A stretch of 64,000 nt of DNA from UBA1672 sp051967755 (GTDB taxonomy: Bacteria; Pseudomonadota; Alphaproteobacteria; Micavibrionales; Micavibrionaceae), in assembly GCA_051967755.1 (NCBI GenBank), contig JBQDYD010000002.1:248001-312000 (forward strand). Reading direction: 5' to 3'. The notes below the pieces were generated by a model. It saw only the letters and a program-made list of their open reading frames with translations. It had not been told where the DNA came from and ran no database searches. How positions within the stretch are numbered: position 1 is the first letter of the stretch; every line of letters starts with the position of its first letter. The translations under genes and the position numbers were made by a program. Positions 7,467 to 16,711 of the stretch are shown here, one piece after another.

Positions 7467-9257
7467 ATGTCTGAATCATACGAAATTATAGATCACGAAT
7501 TTGATGTTGTTGTTGTTGGTGCCGGCGGTGCGGGTTTGCGTGCGGGCTTTGGTTGCGCTGAAAAGGGCTTGAAAACGGCGATTATCTCAAAGGTTTTCCC
7601 GACACGTTCGCACACAGTTGCGGCGCAAGGCGGTATTTCTGCGGCCCTTGGTAATATGGGCGAAGATAGCTGGCAGTTCCACATGTATGACACGGTTAAA
7701 GGGTCTGACTGGCTTGGGGATCAGGACGCGATTGAATATATGTGCCGTGAGGCGATCCCCGCGATTGTTGAGCTTGAGCATTACGGCGTGCCGTTTTCAA
7801 GAACAGCTGCGGGTAAGATTTATCAGCGCGCATTTGGTGGTATGACTACACATTTCGGTAAAGGCACGGCGCAACGAACATGTGCGGCGGCTGACCGTAC
7901 AGGTCACGCGATTTTGCACACGCTTTATACGCAGGCTCTAAAACATCAGGCGCAATTCTTTATTGAATATTTCGCCCTTGATTTGATCATGGATGATGAG
8001 GGGAACTGTGTTGGTGTTATGGCATGGGACCTTGATACGGGTAAGCTTCACCGTTTCCGTGCGCATCAAACCATTTTGGCAACAGGCGGTTATGGCCGTG
8101 CGTATTTCTCTTGTACTTCGGCTCATACTTGTACAGGTGACGGTAATGCGATGGTGTTGCGTGCAGGTATTCCTTTGCAGGATATGGAATTTACACAGTT
8201 CCACCCAACAGGTATCTACGGCGCGGGCTGTTTGATTACGGAAGGTGTTCGCGGTGAAGGTGGTTATCTAACCAACTCTGAGGGTGAGCGCTTTATGGAG
8301 CGTTATGCACCTTCTGCAAAAGACCTTGCCTCACGTGATGTTGTATCGCGCTCAATGACAATTGAGATTCGCGAAGGACGCGGCGTTGGCGAAGGGCAGG
8401 ATCATATTCACCTGAACCTTATGCATCTGGAGCCTGAAGTTATTCATGCGCGTTTGCCGGGTATTGCTGAATCAGCGCGTATTTTCGCAGGCGTTGATGT
8501 TACGAAAGAGCCGATCCCTGTGCTTCCGACTGTTCACTATAATATGGGCGGTATTCAAACCAACTATAAGTGTGAGGTGATTAACCCGACCAAGAAAGAT
8601 CCGAATGCAATCGTGCCGGGCTTGATGGCAATCGGTGAGGCGGCATGTGTATCCGTTCATGGTGCGAACCGTCTTGGTTCTAACTCATTGCTTGATTTGG
8701 TGGTCTTTGGACGTGCGGCGGCGATTACCGCGGCAGAAACCGTTACTGCAGGTGAGGCGCATAAGCCGTTAAATAATAATGATGATCAACGTGCAATTGA
8801 TCGTCTGGATCATTACCGCAATGTATCAGGCGGCACAGCGACATCAGAGCTACGCGCAGAAATGCAAAAAACAATGCAAGATCACGCGGCTGTTTTCCGT
8901 ACGGGAGAAGTGCTGGATGAAGGTGTTGTAAAGATTGATAAGTGCTTCGCAGGTAAAGAAGATCTGGGCATTAAAGACCGCTCTATGATTTTTAACACTG
9001 ATCTTGTTGAAACGCTTGAGCTTGATAACCTTCTTTCACAGGCTGTTGCGTCTATGCACTCTGCGGCTAATCGTCAGGAATCACGCGGTGCGCATGCACG
9101 CGAAGATTATCCTGATCGTGATGATAAAAAATGGATGAAGCACACAGTTATTAATGTTGATGAAAAGGGTAAGACCAAAATCGGATATCGCCCTGTTATC
9201 ATGACAACATTAACAGACGAGATTGAGCCGTTCCCGCCAAAGGCTCGTGTTTACTAG
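7467..9257 (+). CDS. sdhA: Succinate dehydrogenase flavoprotein subunit
   Basis: SdhA oxidises succinate to fumarate with covalently bound FAD and passes electrons to SdhB. The 596-residue chain has the FAD-binding VVVGAGGAGLRAG near residue 15 and the flavinylation segment PTRSHTVAAQGG with His49. Other landmarks are the substrate loop HPTGIYGAGCLITEGVRGEGG, the GRGVGEGQDHIHL region, and the C-terminal RQESRGAHAREDYPDRDD. An AAGGAAG ribosome site precedes the ATG. Unusually, sdhB does not follow: two minus-strand genes come next and sdhB lies about 2.1 kb downstream. Confidence 0.97.
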   Translation: MSESYEIIDHEFDVVVVGAGGAGLRAGFGCAEKGLKTAIISKVFPTRSHTVAAQGGISAALGNMGEDSWQFHMYDTVKGSDWLGDQDAIEYMCREAIPAIVELEHYGVPFSRTAAGKIYQRAFGGMTTHFGKGTAQRTCAAADRTGHAILHTLYTQALKHQAQFFIEYFALDLIMDDEGNCVGVMAWDLDTGKLHRFRAHQTILATGGYGRAYFSCTSAHTCTGDGNAMVLRAGIPLQDMEFTQFHPTGIYGAGCLITEGVRGEGGYLTNSEGERFMERYAPSAKDLASRDVVSRSMTIEIREGRGVGEGQDHIHLNLMHLEPEVIHARLPGIAESARIFAGVDVTKEPIPVLPTVHYNMGGIQTNYKCEVINPTKKDPNAIVPGLMAIGEAACVSVHGANRLGSNSLLDLVVFGRAAAITAAETVTAGEAHKPLNNNDDQRAIDRLDHYRNVSGGTATSELRAEMQKTMQDHAAVFRTGEVLDEGVVKIDKCFAGKEDLGIKDRSMIFNTDLVETLELDNLLSQAVASMHSAANRQESRGAHAREDYPDRDDKKWMKHTVINVDEKGKTKIGYRPVIMTTLTDEIEPFPPKARVY

Positions 9258-9272
9258 TCATCATTTATATTA

Positions 9273-9911
9273 TTAAGAGACATCATCCAACCCGGCGTGA
9301 AACTCCGGGTTGATTTTTGCGTGAATGGATGGGCTCGCGTCGTGGTAATGGCTGACCGCTCTATCTAATGCTTTGGCGTAAGTTTGCACATCATTGGGGG
9401 CATCATCTTGTGCCGCCAGATTTTGGACGATTTGGTTCGCATCGTCCAAACCGGCCAGTATTGTGCCGAGCTCCTCTGCGCTCAAGACGTTCGCTAAGTC
9501 TGTTTCGCTGTTTTGTTCTGCGTGCAAAATCTTTTGTGCAATTTGGGCAGTTTCACCGGCCGTACTTCCAAAAAAACCATCGGGTGATTTTGCGGCAAAA
9601 TTAATCGTGCCTATTGCGGTTTCGGCTGCCTCTATATCGGGCTTACCGTCTGCCATGCGTTCTAATGATTGAAGGGCGCCGCGAATATAGAGGTGGGCGG
9701 TGCCTGTTACATCCCGCCAATTTTTTGATTCAGGTTGATCTTCGGGAATGCCGATGGCAGGTCGAATTTTATCCCCGCGCAGGCCGATGGCATCAATGAT
9801 GTCAGGTGTATTCATGGAATCAACGGGTGAGGCTGGCGCAGCACTATCGCCGGCAGGTTGGTCAGACCTGTCCTTAAACATGTCCAGAATGCTTCGTAAA
9901 TTCCACTTCAT
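9273..9911 (-). CDS. Hypothetical protein between sdhA and icd
   Basis: A soluble, acidic, helix-rich protein of about 212 residues that I do not recognise. The N-terminal third is Pro/Ser/Asp-rich and probably disordered, and the rest looks helical. The ATG at 9911 is preferred; a TTG two codons upstream (9917) is possible. The gene is convergent with sdhA, 15 bases from its stop, and downstream of icd on the same strand after 69 bases. The weak ribosome site suggests low or coupled expression. Confidence 0.6.
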   Translation of the reverse strand: MKWNLRSILDMFKDRSDQPAGDSAAPASPVDSMNTPDIIDAIGLRGDKIRPAIGIPEDQPESKNWRDVTGTAHLYIRGALQSLERMADGKPDIEAAETAIGTINFAAKSPDGFFGSTAGETAQIAQKILHAEQNSETDLANVLSAEELGTILAGLDDANQIVQNLAAQDDAPNDVQTYAKALDRAVSHYHDASPSIHAKINPEFHAGLDDVS

Positions 9912-9980
9912 TATCAAACCCGAAATATTATTTCTTTATCTGTAACCTACATGACAAGAATAATATTCGTCAAAGAGGGC

Positions 9981-11234
9981 TTAATGAATATGCATTCCTT
10001 GGTCGGCACCGCCCATATCGGCATCACGACCAAAACGTATATGGTTATTCAATTTGGCATCAAATGTGTTGGCAACTTCTTTGATGAATTCCTGCCCTGT
10101 AAGGGGCTTTGCGCCGATATAATGCGAAAGGTCACCTGTCATTTTACCATTGGAAATAGTGTCTAATGTTGCCTCTTTCAGGAGAACGGCCTTTTCTGCC
10201 AGATCAGGCTGCCCCTCAAGTTCGGCCTTGTGACGTAAGGCCTCGGCATAGGCGAATATATGCGCAGTCGGGTTGGCGACCAGTTTCCCTTCCTCATGCC
10301 AGAAACGTTCCAGATCCGGCGCGGTTCCGTGCGGCGGATCGGCGAGGAGTGTACCATCTGCACTGACCAATGTTGAATCCATCATCCCCAAAGACAGGGA
10401 TTCCCCAGCAACCTGATCAGACATTACATCACCGTCATAATTTTTAACGGCGATAATCCAGTCATTGAATTTCCCCTGCGGTATTTTTGATACAACCGCA
10501 TCGATTAGATCATCGGGACGAAATTCTAACCCTGCTTCTTCAAAGTCTGCCTTATATTCGCTTTCATAAACATCATTAAGAATATCAATAAAACGTCCGT
10601 CATAGGCGGGCAGGATGGTTGATTTTGATGCAAAAGCAACGGATTTATTCAGTGATAACCCTTGTTGTAACGTAGCATGTGCAAAATTACGGATTGCTTG
10701 ATCGCTCTCGGTTGTGATCAACGCGACGCCTTGATCAACATCGCGCGATGACATGATTTGCTCGGTGCCGTCCTCGGCCTCGAAGACAACTTTTAACTTA
10801 CCTTGACCCGGGACTTCGAAATTCGGTGCGCCGTATATACCGCCCACGGCTTGGCGCGCGGTTGTTACGCCGTACATTTGATGGGCATTCTTCGGCAGAT
10901 TATCTGCGGTTAGGGGCGTTCTTAAAATAACGGCGCCTTCTACTGCGCTACGGATGATACCGTTTGGTGATTTTAATTGTTGCGACAAACCCATTTCCGC
11001 AGTTTGTTCTTTGGTCGGGGTGATTGTGGGGCCTTTAACGCCCGCTTTGTGTTCTTTAAGGTCTGCAATCGCTGCGTTTAGGGCGGTGTCATTGGTTTTG
11101 TCACGTGTTGGAACGCTGATATCATGGACAAGCCAGTCCACATCAAAGTTCGGATCGATTAAATTTTCTCTAATTTCACGCGACATTTCCGGCCATATGC
11201 CGTCACCCGTCATATCAACAATTTTCAAACTCAT
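9981..11234 (-). CDS. icd: Isocitrate dehydrogenase, NADP-type, divergent
   Basis: Oxidatively decarboxylates isocitrate to 2-oxoglutarate in the TCA cycle. The 417 residues follow the homodimeric, eukaryote-like NADP enzyme. Landmarks are KGPTITPTKEQ, then KSPNGIIRS, where the substrate-binding Ser-Pro-Asn-Gly is intact, and YDGRFIDI. The metal-binding KNYDGDVMSDQVA keeps its aspartates, and the cofactor region reads GTAPDLERFWHEEG followed by NPTAHIFAYAEAL. The usual GTVTRH cofactor segment is thus changed to GTAPDL, so NADP versus NAD preference is uncertain. The gene lies on the minus strand between sdhA and sdhB, divergent from sdhB, with 176 bases that must hold both promoters. Confidence 0.85.
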   Translation of the reverse strand: MSLKIVDMTGDGIWPEMSREIRENLIDPNFDVDWLVHDISVPTRDKTNDTALNAAIADLKEHKAGVKGPTITPTKEQTAEMGLSQQLKSPNGIIRSAVEGAVILRTPLTADNLPKNAHQMYGVTTARQAVGGIYGAPNFEVPGQGKLKVVFEAEDGTEQIMSSRDVDQGVALITTESDQAIRNFAHATLQQGLSLNKSVAFASKSTILPAYDGRFIDILNDVYESEYKADFEEAGLEFRPDDLIDAVVSKIPQGKFNDWIIAVKNYDGDVMSDQVAGESLSLGMMDSTLVSADGTLLADPPHGTAPDLERFWHEEGKLVANPTAHIFAYAEALRHKAELEGQPDLAEKAVLLKEATLDTISNGKMTGDLSHYIGAKPLTGQEFIKEVANTFDAKLNNHIRFGRDADMGGADQGMHIH

Positions 11235-11410
11235 TTATAAACCCTTTAATTTAATATTTGTCATATATACTATAGACAGCGGAAATAAACAAAATCTAAA
11301 GGTTTTTTATATAAAAACTATTGTGTTTGCGCGGAATAGACCTTAACAAAGCAGACGAAACGCATTACTATCCTATTGCAATGTAAGACATATGTGAAAG
11401 AAGCAAAAAA

Positions 11411-12220
11411 ATGGCCGAATTTACACTTCCAAAAAATTCAAAAATTCTTAAAGGCGAAAAGATCGATGTCTCTGAAGGGGCAAAGAACGCCAAAACATTT
11501 AAGGTTTATCGTTGGTCTCCTGATGATAAGGACGAAAAGGGTGAAGTTAAGAACCCGCGTCTTGATGAGGTGACAATTGATTTGGATAAATGCGGCCCGA
11601 TGGTTTTGGATGCCCTTTTATATATTAAGAATAATGTCGATAGCACGCTGACACTACGTCGTTCTTGTCGCGAAGGGATTTGCGGATCATGCGCAATGAA
11701 TATTGACGGTACAAATACACTGGCCTGCACGAAGGACATCAAAGATGTTAAAGGCGATGTAAAAGTAACGCCATTACCGCATATGCCGGTGGTTAAAGAT
11801 TTGGTTCCTGATCTGAACCATGTTTATGCGCAATATACTGCCATTGAGCCATGGTTGAAGTCGGACACACCTGCCCCCAACCGTGAGCGTTTACAGTCAG
11901 AGGAAAATGCCCTTGTCCTGAACGGCGCTGATGGTCATGGCCCTGCGGCATGTATTTTGTGTTTCTGTTGTTCAACATCATGTCCGTCATATTGGTGGAA
12001 TGGTGACCGTTTCCTTGGGCCGGCTATCTTGCTGCAGGCATATCGCTGGATCGTGGATAGTCGTGATGACGCAACGGGGGAGCGCTTGGATCAACTCGAA
12101 GATCCGTTCCGCTTATATCGTTGTCATACCATTATGAACTGTACGAATACTTGCCCTAAGGGATTGAATCCTGCGGCGGCAATTGCAGAAATTAAAAAAA
12201 TGATGGTTGCACGCCGATAA
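11411..12220 (+). CDS. sdhB: Succinate dehydrogenase iron-sulfur subunit
   Basis: SdhB carries electrons from SdhA to the membrane quinone through three iron-sulfur clusters. The 269 residues show the [2Fe-2S] ligands in SCREGICGSC plus Cys106 (Cys86, 91, 94, 106). The [4Fe-4S]/[3Fe-4S] ligands are in CILCFCCSTSCPSYWW (from Cys181) and in CHTIMNCTNTCPKGLNP near the C-terminus. It is separated from sdhCDA by two opposite-strand genes, so it needs its own promoter in the 176-base gap shared with icd. The ribosome site (GAAAGAAG) is only fair. Confidence 0.96.
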   Translation: MAEFTLPKNSKILKGEKIDVSEGAKNAKTFKVYRWSPDDKDEKGEVKNPRLDEVTIDLDKCGPMVLDALLYIKNNVDSTLTLRRSCREGICGSCAMNIDGTNTLACTKDIKDVKGDVKVTPLPHMPVVKDLVPDLNHVYAQYTAIEPWLKSDTPAPNRERLQSEENALVLNGADGHGPAACILCFCCSTSCPSYWWNGDRFLGPAILLQAYRWIVDSRDDATGERLDQLEDPFRLYRCHTIMNCTNTCPKGLNPAAAIAEIKKMMVARR

Positions 12221-12300
12221 GGCTCAAATAACTGTTGATTTCCTGAATTACAGCTGTTATTCACCCCAGCTTCATTATTGAAGTTGAAGGATGAAGAGTA

Positions 12301-12552
12301 ATGTCTGATATCAAATTTGCAAGACGCCCACTATTATCACATTCTGCGACTGAGCGTGCAAAACAAGGCGCAGGGGTGCTTGCGCTGTTATTTGGATTTG
12401 CCGCTGTGAATATGCTTCCTGAGGAAGAGCGCACGCAGGAAGATTCAATTCAAGGTCAGGCGAGATATTATGAACGTCAGGGATGTGATGTGAGTGAATT
12501 TCTGCAAGGTGGCCTGGTACATTGTCCGCCAGAAACCGCTGACAACGAATAA
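12301..12552 (+). CDS. Small hypothetical protein with one hydrophobic segment
   Basis: An 83-residue product with a basic N-terminus, a hydrophobic stretch GAGVLALLFGFAAVNML (about residues 24-40) that could span the membrane, and a polar tail with two cysteines (in QGCDVSE and VHCPPE). A good ribosome site (GAAGGATGAAGAG) precedes the ATG. It lies 80 bases after sdhB and runs convergently into the DUF167 gene, from which it is separated by only 3 bases. I do not recognise the family. The two C-terminal cysteines could form a disulfide if that end is periplasmic. Confidence 0.6.
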   Translation: MSDIKFARRPLLSHSATERAKQGAGVLALLFGFAAVNMLPEEERTQEDSIQGQARYYERQGCDVSEFLQGGLVHCPPETADNE

Positions 12553-12555
12553 TGT

Positions 12556-12825
12556 TCATTCGTCTGACAGGTTTTTATCAGAGATTATTTCCAAAATTTT
12601 GATGCGGCTGGTTTCACCACGAATGATGGTGATGCTGCTTTTTGGGACTTTCCAATGTTTGGACAGTAGGGCGATGAGCGCTTTATTCGCCTTTCCTATT
12701 TCAGGGATGGCCGTGACCTGTACCTTGAGCGTCCGATCACCCAACAAATTTTCTTCCCATCCGATGACTTTATTTTGTTTCGCGCCGGGGGTGAGTTTGA
12801 CGGTGATGGTTTGTTTTTCGCTCAT
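12556..12825 (-). CDS. DUF167 (YggU) family protein
   Basis: This 89-residue protein matches the small DUF167/YggU family of unknown function. Landmarks are the opening strand ITVKLTPGAKQNKVIGW, then LKVQVTAIPEIGKANKALI and the closing ITIIRGETSRIKIL. Length and motif spacing are those of the family. It is divergent from the DUF1489 gene, with a 49-base gap that must hold both start regions. Confidence 0.85.
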   Translation of the reverse strand: MSEKQTITVKLTPGAKQNKVIGWEENLLGDRTLKVQVTAIPEIGKANKALIALLSKHWKVPKSSITIIRGETSRIKILEIISDKNLSDE

Positions 12826-12874
12826 ATGAACAAGCTATTGTCTTAGGCATAATCTATCAAGTAAGATCGCGTTT

Positions 12875-13315
12875 ATGAGTAGTATTCACATTATAAAACT
12901 GGTTGTTGGCGTTGATGATATTCGTCATTTTTATGAGATCCAGCGCGCCCAAGAATTTGATTATCACGGGCAGGCGGCTACGCCTTGTTGGACGCGGTAT
13001 AAACCGAAATCGGCTGATGAGATTTTACGCGAAGGCGGATCGATTTACCGCGTGATTAAAAACCGCATTGTCTGCCGTCATAAAATTCTGGGTTTTGAAA
13101 TGGTAGAAACGCAGGCCAAAGGCACAATGTGTATGATTGTCCAAGATGCGCAAATGATTGAAACAGTGCATACACCGCGCCGCGCGTTTCAAGGTTGGCG
13201 CTATCTCAAACCCGCAGATATTCCTGCCGATAAGGGGATATATACAGGCGGTGCAATCGAAGACACCATCCCCGAAGATATGGAAGATGAGCTGAAAGAA
13301 GCGGGGCTTTTATAA
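12875..13315 (+). CDS. DUF1489 family protein
   Basis: A 146-residue protein with the features of the alphaproteobacterial DUF1489 family: an N-terminal IHIIKLVVGVDDI, then TRYKPKSADEIL, a central GGSIYRVIKNRIVCRHKILGFE and a C-terminal GWRYLKPADIPAD. Function is unknown. The stop overlaps by 6 bases the end of the convergent nadC gene. Its presence is one of the markers for an alphaproteobacterial host. Confidence 0.85.
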   Translation: MSSIHIIKLVVGVDDIRHFYEIQRAQEFDYHGQAATPCWTRYKPKSADEILREGGSIYRVIKNRIVCRHKILGFEMVETQAKGTMCMIVQDAQMIETVHTPRRAFQGWRYLKPADIPADKGIYTGGAIEDTIPEDMEDELKEAGLL

Positions 13316-14155
13316 ATCAATATCCAAACCGATATCAAAAGCGCTGGCTGAGTGCGTAAGGCCGCCGACAGAGATATAATCAACGTCAGTTTCCGCGATG
13401 GCGCGTACAGTGTTGAGGTTTACACCGCCTGAGGCCTCAGTAGTGATTTGACCGTTAACCAAGGTTACGGCCTTTTTCAGGTCATCAATCGCAAAATTAT
13501 CCATCATCACAACATCTGCGCCGCCATGTTTGAGGACTTCCTCGAGCTGGCTCAACGTATCGACTTCGATTTCAATTTTAACCATGTGGCCTGTATTCTC
13601 GCGCGCGACGTTCAGGGCGTTTTCCACGCTTCCTGCCACGGCAATGTGATTGTCTTTAATCAGAACCGCATCATCTAACCCAAAACGATGGTTAAATCCA
13701 CCGCCTGCGCGCACGGCATATTTCTGCGCGGCGCGAAGGCCCGGTAATGTTTTGCGGGTATCGCATATTTTGGCGTTTGTGCCTTGTACCTCTAACACGT
13801 AACGACGGGTGAGGGTGGCAATCCCTGACATATGGATCAAAAAGTTCAGCGCCACGCGCTCCGCCGCCAATAAAGATGTGGCAGGGCCTGTGACGAGTGC
13901 GATGTCTTGTCCTTTTTCCAACACATCCCCGTCATTGGCGAGAATTTCAAATTCAAATTCAGGATCAACATGCATGAATGTTGAAAACGCAAAAACCAGT
14001 CCCGCCAGAACGCCTCCTTCACGCGCACGGAACGTCGCGCGCGTTTGCGCATCTTGCGGTAAAATAGATTGGCTGGTGATGTCCAGACCATGCCCCAAAT
14101 CTTCTTTCAAAGCGGCTCTGACCATATCTTCGACGAGTATTGAGGGGAGTTGCAT
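13310..14155 (-). CDS. nadC: Nicotinate-nucleotide diphosphorylase (quinolinate phosphoribosyltransferase)
   Basis: NadC converts quinolinate and PRPP to nicotinate mononucleotide, releasing CO2, in de novo NAD synthesis. The 281 residues include ALKEDLGHGLDITS, FLIHMSGIATLTRRYV, CDTRKTLPGLRAAQKYAVRAGG with the substrate-binding Arg/Lys residues, DAVLIKDNHIA, and the C-terminal EASGGVNLNTVRAIAETDVDYIS. It follows nadA after 12 bases on the same strand, so the two form an operon. No nadB is in the window, so the iminoaspartate step must be encoded elsewhere. Confidence 0.96.
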   Translation of the reverse strand: MQLPSILVEDMVRAALKEDLGHGLDITSQSILPQDAQTRATFRAREGGVLAGLVFAFSTFMHVDPEFEFEILANDGDVLEKGQDIALVTGPATSLLAAERVALNFLIHMSGIATLTRRYVLEVQGTNAKICDTRKTLPGLRAAQKYAVRAGGGFNHRFGLDDAVLIKDNHIAVAGSVENALNVARENTGHMVKIEIEVDTLSQLEEVLKHGGADVVMMDNFAIDDLKKAVTLVNGQITTEASGGVNLNTVRAIAETDVDYISVGGLTHSASAFDIGLDIDL

Positions 14156-14167
14156 TATATATGTCCT

Positions 14168-15322
14168 TTACGCCACGTTTTCTTGGGCGCTTGCTGCTTT
14201 TTCTTTGCGCTTGGCGGCGTTTTTCATCAGTTCATTCATTTTCTCAAGCGGCACGCGCGCACCTTCTAAAATTTCCTCTGAAATTATAATCTCGTGCTGC
14301 TCTAAAACCAAGGCATCGAAAATATTGCGCAGTGTAATGCGCTTCATGTGCGGGCACCCTTTACAAGAGGAGCTCACGATTTGCGCTTCGGGGTATGCCA
14401 TCGCGATTTGATAGCCTTGCGCACAATCAGTGATCATTGCCAAAACTTTCGGGCGGTGTTTGGCTACGTAATCGGCCATTTGGCCTGTTGATCCACTGAA
14501 ATCTGCGGCCTCTATAACTTCGGGCTTACATTCAGGATGTGCCAAAATCAGAATGTCAGGATGCGTGATGCGCAAAATTGCGATCTCTTCAGGGTCATAT
14601 AATTCATGCACTTCGCAAGAGCCGGGGTGGGTGATGACTTCGATTTTACGGTCTAACTCACCGCGATTATACATGCCATCAAGGGTGACTTGCGTATTGC
14701 GGGCAAGGAACTGATCAGGTGATAAAATAACTTTATCAACGCCCCAATCCTCTGTGATTTCGATTGCGATATCAACGATATTTGCAGATGTGCACAGGCA
14801 ATCAGATTTTGCGCGTACATCAACATAGGTGTTGGCGTAATTTACAATCGGTACGCCGGGATGTGTGATACGCATCATATCAACATCTGCGGGCTCAATT
14901 GACGCCGCCAAGGAACAGCCCGCATCCATGCTTGGTTGCAAAACTTTTTTATCAGGATTAAGCGTTTTGGCCGTTTCCGCCATGAACTTCACGCCTGCAT
15001 TTACAATGATTTCTCTGTCATTAAAGGCCGGGCTGGAGGCCGCCTCACCCATTTTAAGGGAATCCCCTAAAAAGTCACAGACGAACGATACGTGCGGATG
15101 CATGTAATTATGCCCGATCACGGCGGCGTTCTTATCTTTTTTGATCTGTTCAATCGCGTAGATATAAGGCCCGACCCGGTCGGCTTCCCATTGCTCACGC
15201 GTTAGAAGCGGATCCGCAATGATTGCTTTGTCGAAATAATGGTCAGTCGCCCCGCGGACGTCAGGATCATTAGGATCGAGGCCTTGTAACAGGTCTTTAT
15301 ACGCATCTGTCTGCGTGGTCAT
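14168..15322 (-). CDS. nadA: Quinolinate synthase A
   Basis: NadA condenses iminoaspartate with dihydroxyacetone phosphate to quinolinate, using an oxygen-sensitive [4Fe-4S] cluster. The 384-residue protein has the substrate segments AVIGHNYMHPHV and VKFMAETAKTLNP. Cluster cysteines are expected in DAGCSLA, CLCTSAN and SSSCKGCPHMKRI. It is the first gene of nadA-nadC and is divergent from rarA with a 69-base intergenic region that must contain both promoters. Confidence 0.95.
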   Translation of the reverse strand: MTTQTDAYKDLLQGLDPNDPDVRGATDHYFDKAIIADPLLTREQWEADRVGPYIYAIEQIKKDKNAAVIGHNYMHPHVSFVCDFLGDSLKMGEAASSPAFNDREIIVNAGVKFMAETAKTLNPDKKVLQPSMDAGCSLAASIEPADVDMMRITHPGVPIVNYANTYVDVRAKSDCLCTSANIVDIAIEITEDWGVDKVILSPDQFLARNTQVTLDGMYNRGELDRKIEVITHPGSCEVHELYDPEEIAILRITHPDILILAHPECKPEVIEAADFSGSTGQMADYVAKHRPKVLAMITDCAQGYQIAMAYPEAQIVSSSCKGCPHMKRITLRNIFDALVLEQHEIIISEEILEGARVPLEKMNELMKNAAKRKEKAASAQENVA

Positions 15323-15391
15323 GTTTTCAGCCCTTCACAGGTGACAAGTTAAGAGGGTATATTTCATATTCATTAACACTAGGTCAAGTAT

Positions 15392-16711
15392 ATGTCGGAC
15401 TTATTCGCGCAAAAAACGTCAGAAAGTGACGAAAATCACAATAAAAAACGCCCGCTCGCGGATTTATTGCGTCCTGATGCATTGCAGGATGTGGTCGGAC
15501 AGGCGCATCTTTTGGGTGAGGGCGGAGCCCTTAAAACCATGGTGGATGGTGGGGCGCTGTCTTCACTTATTTTATGGGGGCCGCCCGGTTGCGGGAAAAC
15601 CACCATCGCGCGGATACTGGCCAATCATAGCGATCTACATTTTGAGCAGATCTCTGCCATTTTTTCAGGCGTTGCGGATTTGCGCAAAGTATTCGAAGGC
15701 GCGAAGATCAGAAAGGCAAACGGACAGGGCACGTTGCTGTTCGTTGATGAGATTCATCGTTTTAATAAATCACAACAAGACGCGTTTTTACCTGTGATGG
15801 AAGACGGAACGATTACGCTGATCGGTGCGACGACGGAAAACCCGTCTTTTGAGCTCAACTCTGCGCTGCTTAGCCGGGCGCAAGTCTTTGTGCTTAAACG
15901 CCTTGATGAAGAGGGGCTGAAGGAACTGGTCGAACGCGCGCAAGAGCGAATGGAAAGGCCGCTGCCAACCGACGAAGATGCCACCAATTTGCTTATGACG
16001 ATGGCTGATGGTGACGGGCGTTATATGCTTTCGATGATTGAACAAATTTATGCGCAAGTGGCGGATGGGAAATCCCTGAACAGTGAATCCTTGCTGCAAA
16101 TGTTGCAAAAACGCGCACCCTTATATGATAAGGGGGATGATGCGCATTTCAATTTAATCTCTGCTTTTCATAAATCTTTGCGCGCTTCGGATGTGGACGG
16201 GGCGCTATATTGGATGGCGCGGATGTTACAGGGCGGTGAAGATCCTGCCTATATTTTACGGCGTATGACATGTGTTGCATCAGAGGATATATCCAACGCA
16301 GACCCGCAAGCGTTGCAAGTCGTGATTGCCGCGTGGGACGCCTATGAGCGTTTGGGACTGCCGGAAGGGGAACTTGCCATGGCGCAGGCCTGTACGTACC
16401 TTGCCAGTGCGCCGAAATCGAACGCAAGCTATATGGCGCTTGCGGCGGCGAAAGCAGCGGCGAAGCAGACAGGCTCTCTCATGCCGCCAAAACATGCAAT
16501 GAACGCACCGACAAAGTTGATGAAGGAGCAGGGCTATAAGCTTGGTTATCAGTATGATCATGATACGGCGGAAGGCTTTTCAGGGCAGAGCTATTTCCCT
16601 GATGATCTGCCGCGGCAAGAGTTTTACAAGCCTGTTGAACGCGGATTTGAGCGCGAGATTAAAAAGCGCCTTGAGTATTGGAAAAAGTTAAGGGAGCAGA
16701 AGAGCAGCTAA
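15392..16711 (+). CDS. rarA: Replication-associated recombination protein A (MgsA/RarA AAA ATPase)
   Basis: RarA is an AAA+ ATPase related to clamp loaders that acts at stalled replication forks. The 439 residues show PLADLLRPDALQDVVGQ at the start, Walker A GPPGCGKTT (63-71), Walker B LLFVDEIHRFNKSQQDA, sensor 1 in GATTENPSFELN, and the C-terminal tetramerisation region with SYMALAAAKAA and NAPTKLMKEQGY. No strong ribosome site is seen before the ATG. Its end overlaps by 4 bases the end of the convergent transporter gene. Confidence 0.94.
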   Translation: MSDLFAQKTSESDENHNKKRPLADLLRPDALQDVVGQAHLLGEGGALKTMVDGGALSSLILWGPPGCGKTTIARILANHSDLHFEQISAIFSGVADLRKVFEGAKIRKANGQGTLLFVDEIHRFNKSQQDAFLPVMEDGTITLIGATTENPSFELNSALLSRAQVFVLKRLDEEGLKELVERAQERMERPLPTDEDATNLLMTMADGDGRYMLSMIEQIYAQVADGKSLNSESLLQMLQKRAPLYDKGDDAHFNLISAFHKSLRASDVDGALYWMARMLQGGEDPAYILRRMTCVASEDISNADPQALQVVIAAWDAYERLGLPEGELAMAQACTYLASAPKSNASYMALAAAKAAAKQTGSLMPPKHAMNAPTKLMKEQGYKLGYQYDHDTAEGFSGQSYFPDDLPRQEFYKPVERGFEREIKKRLEYWKKLREQKSS

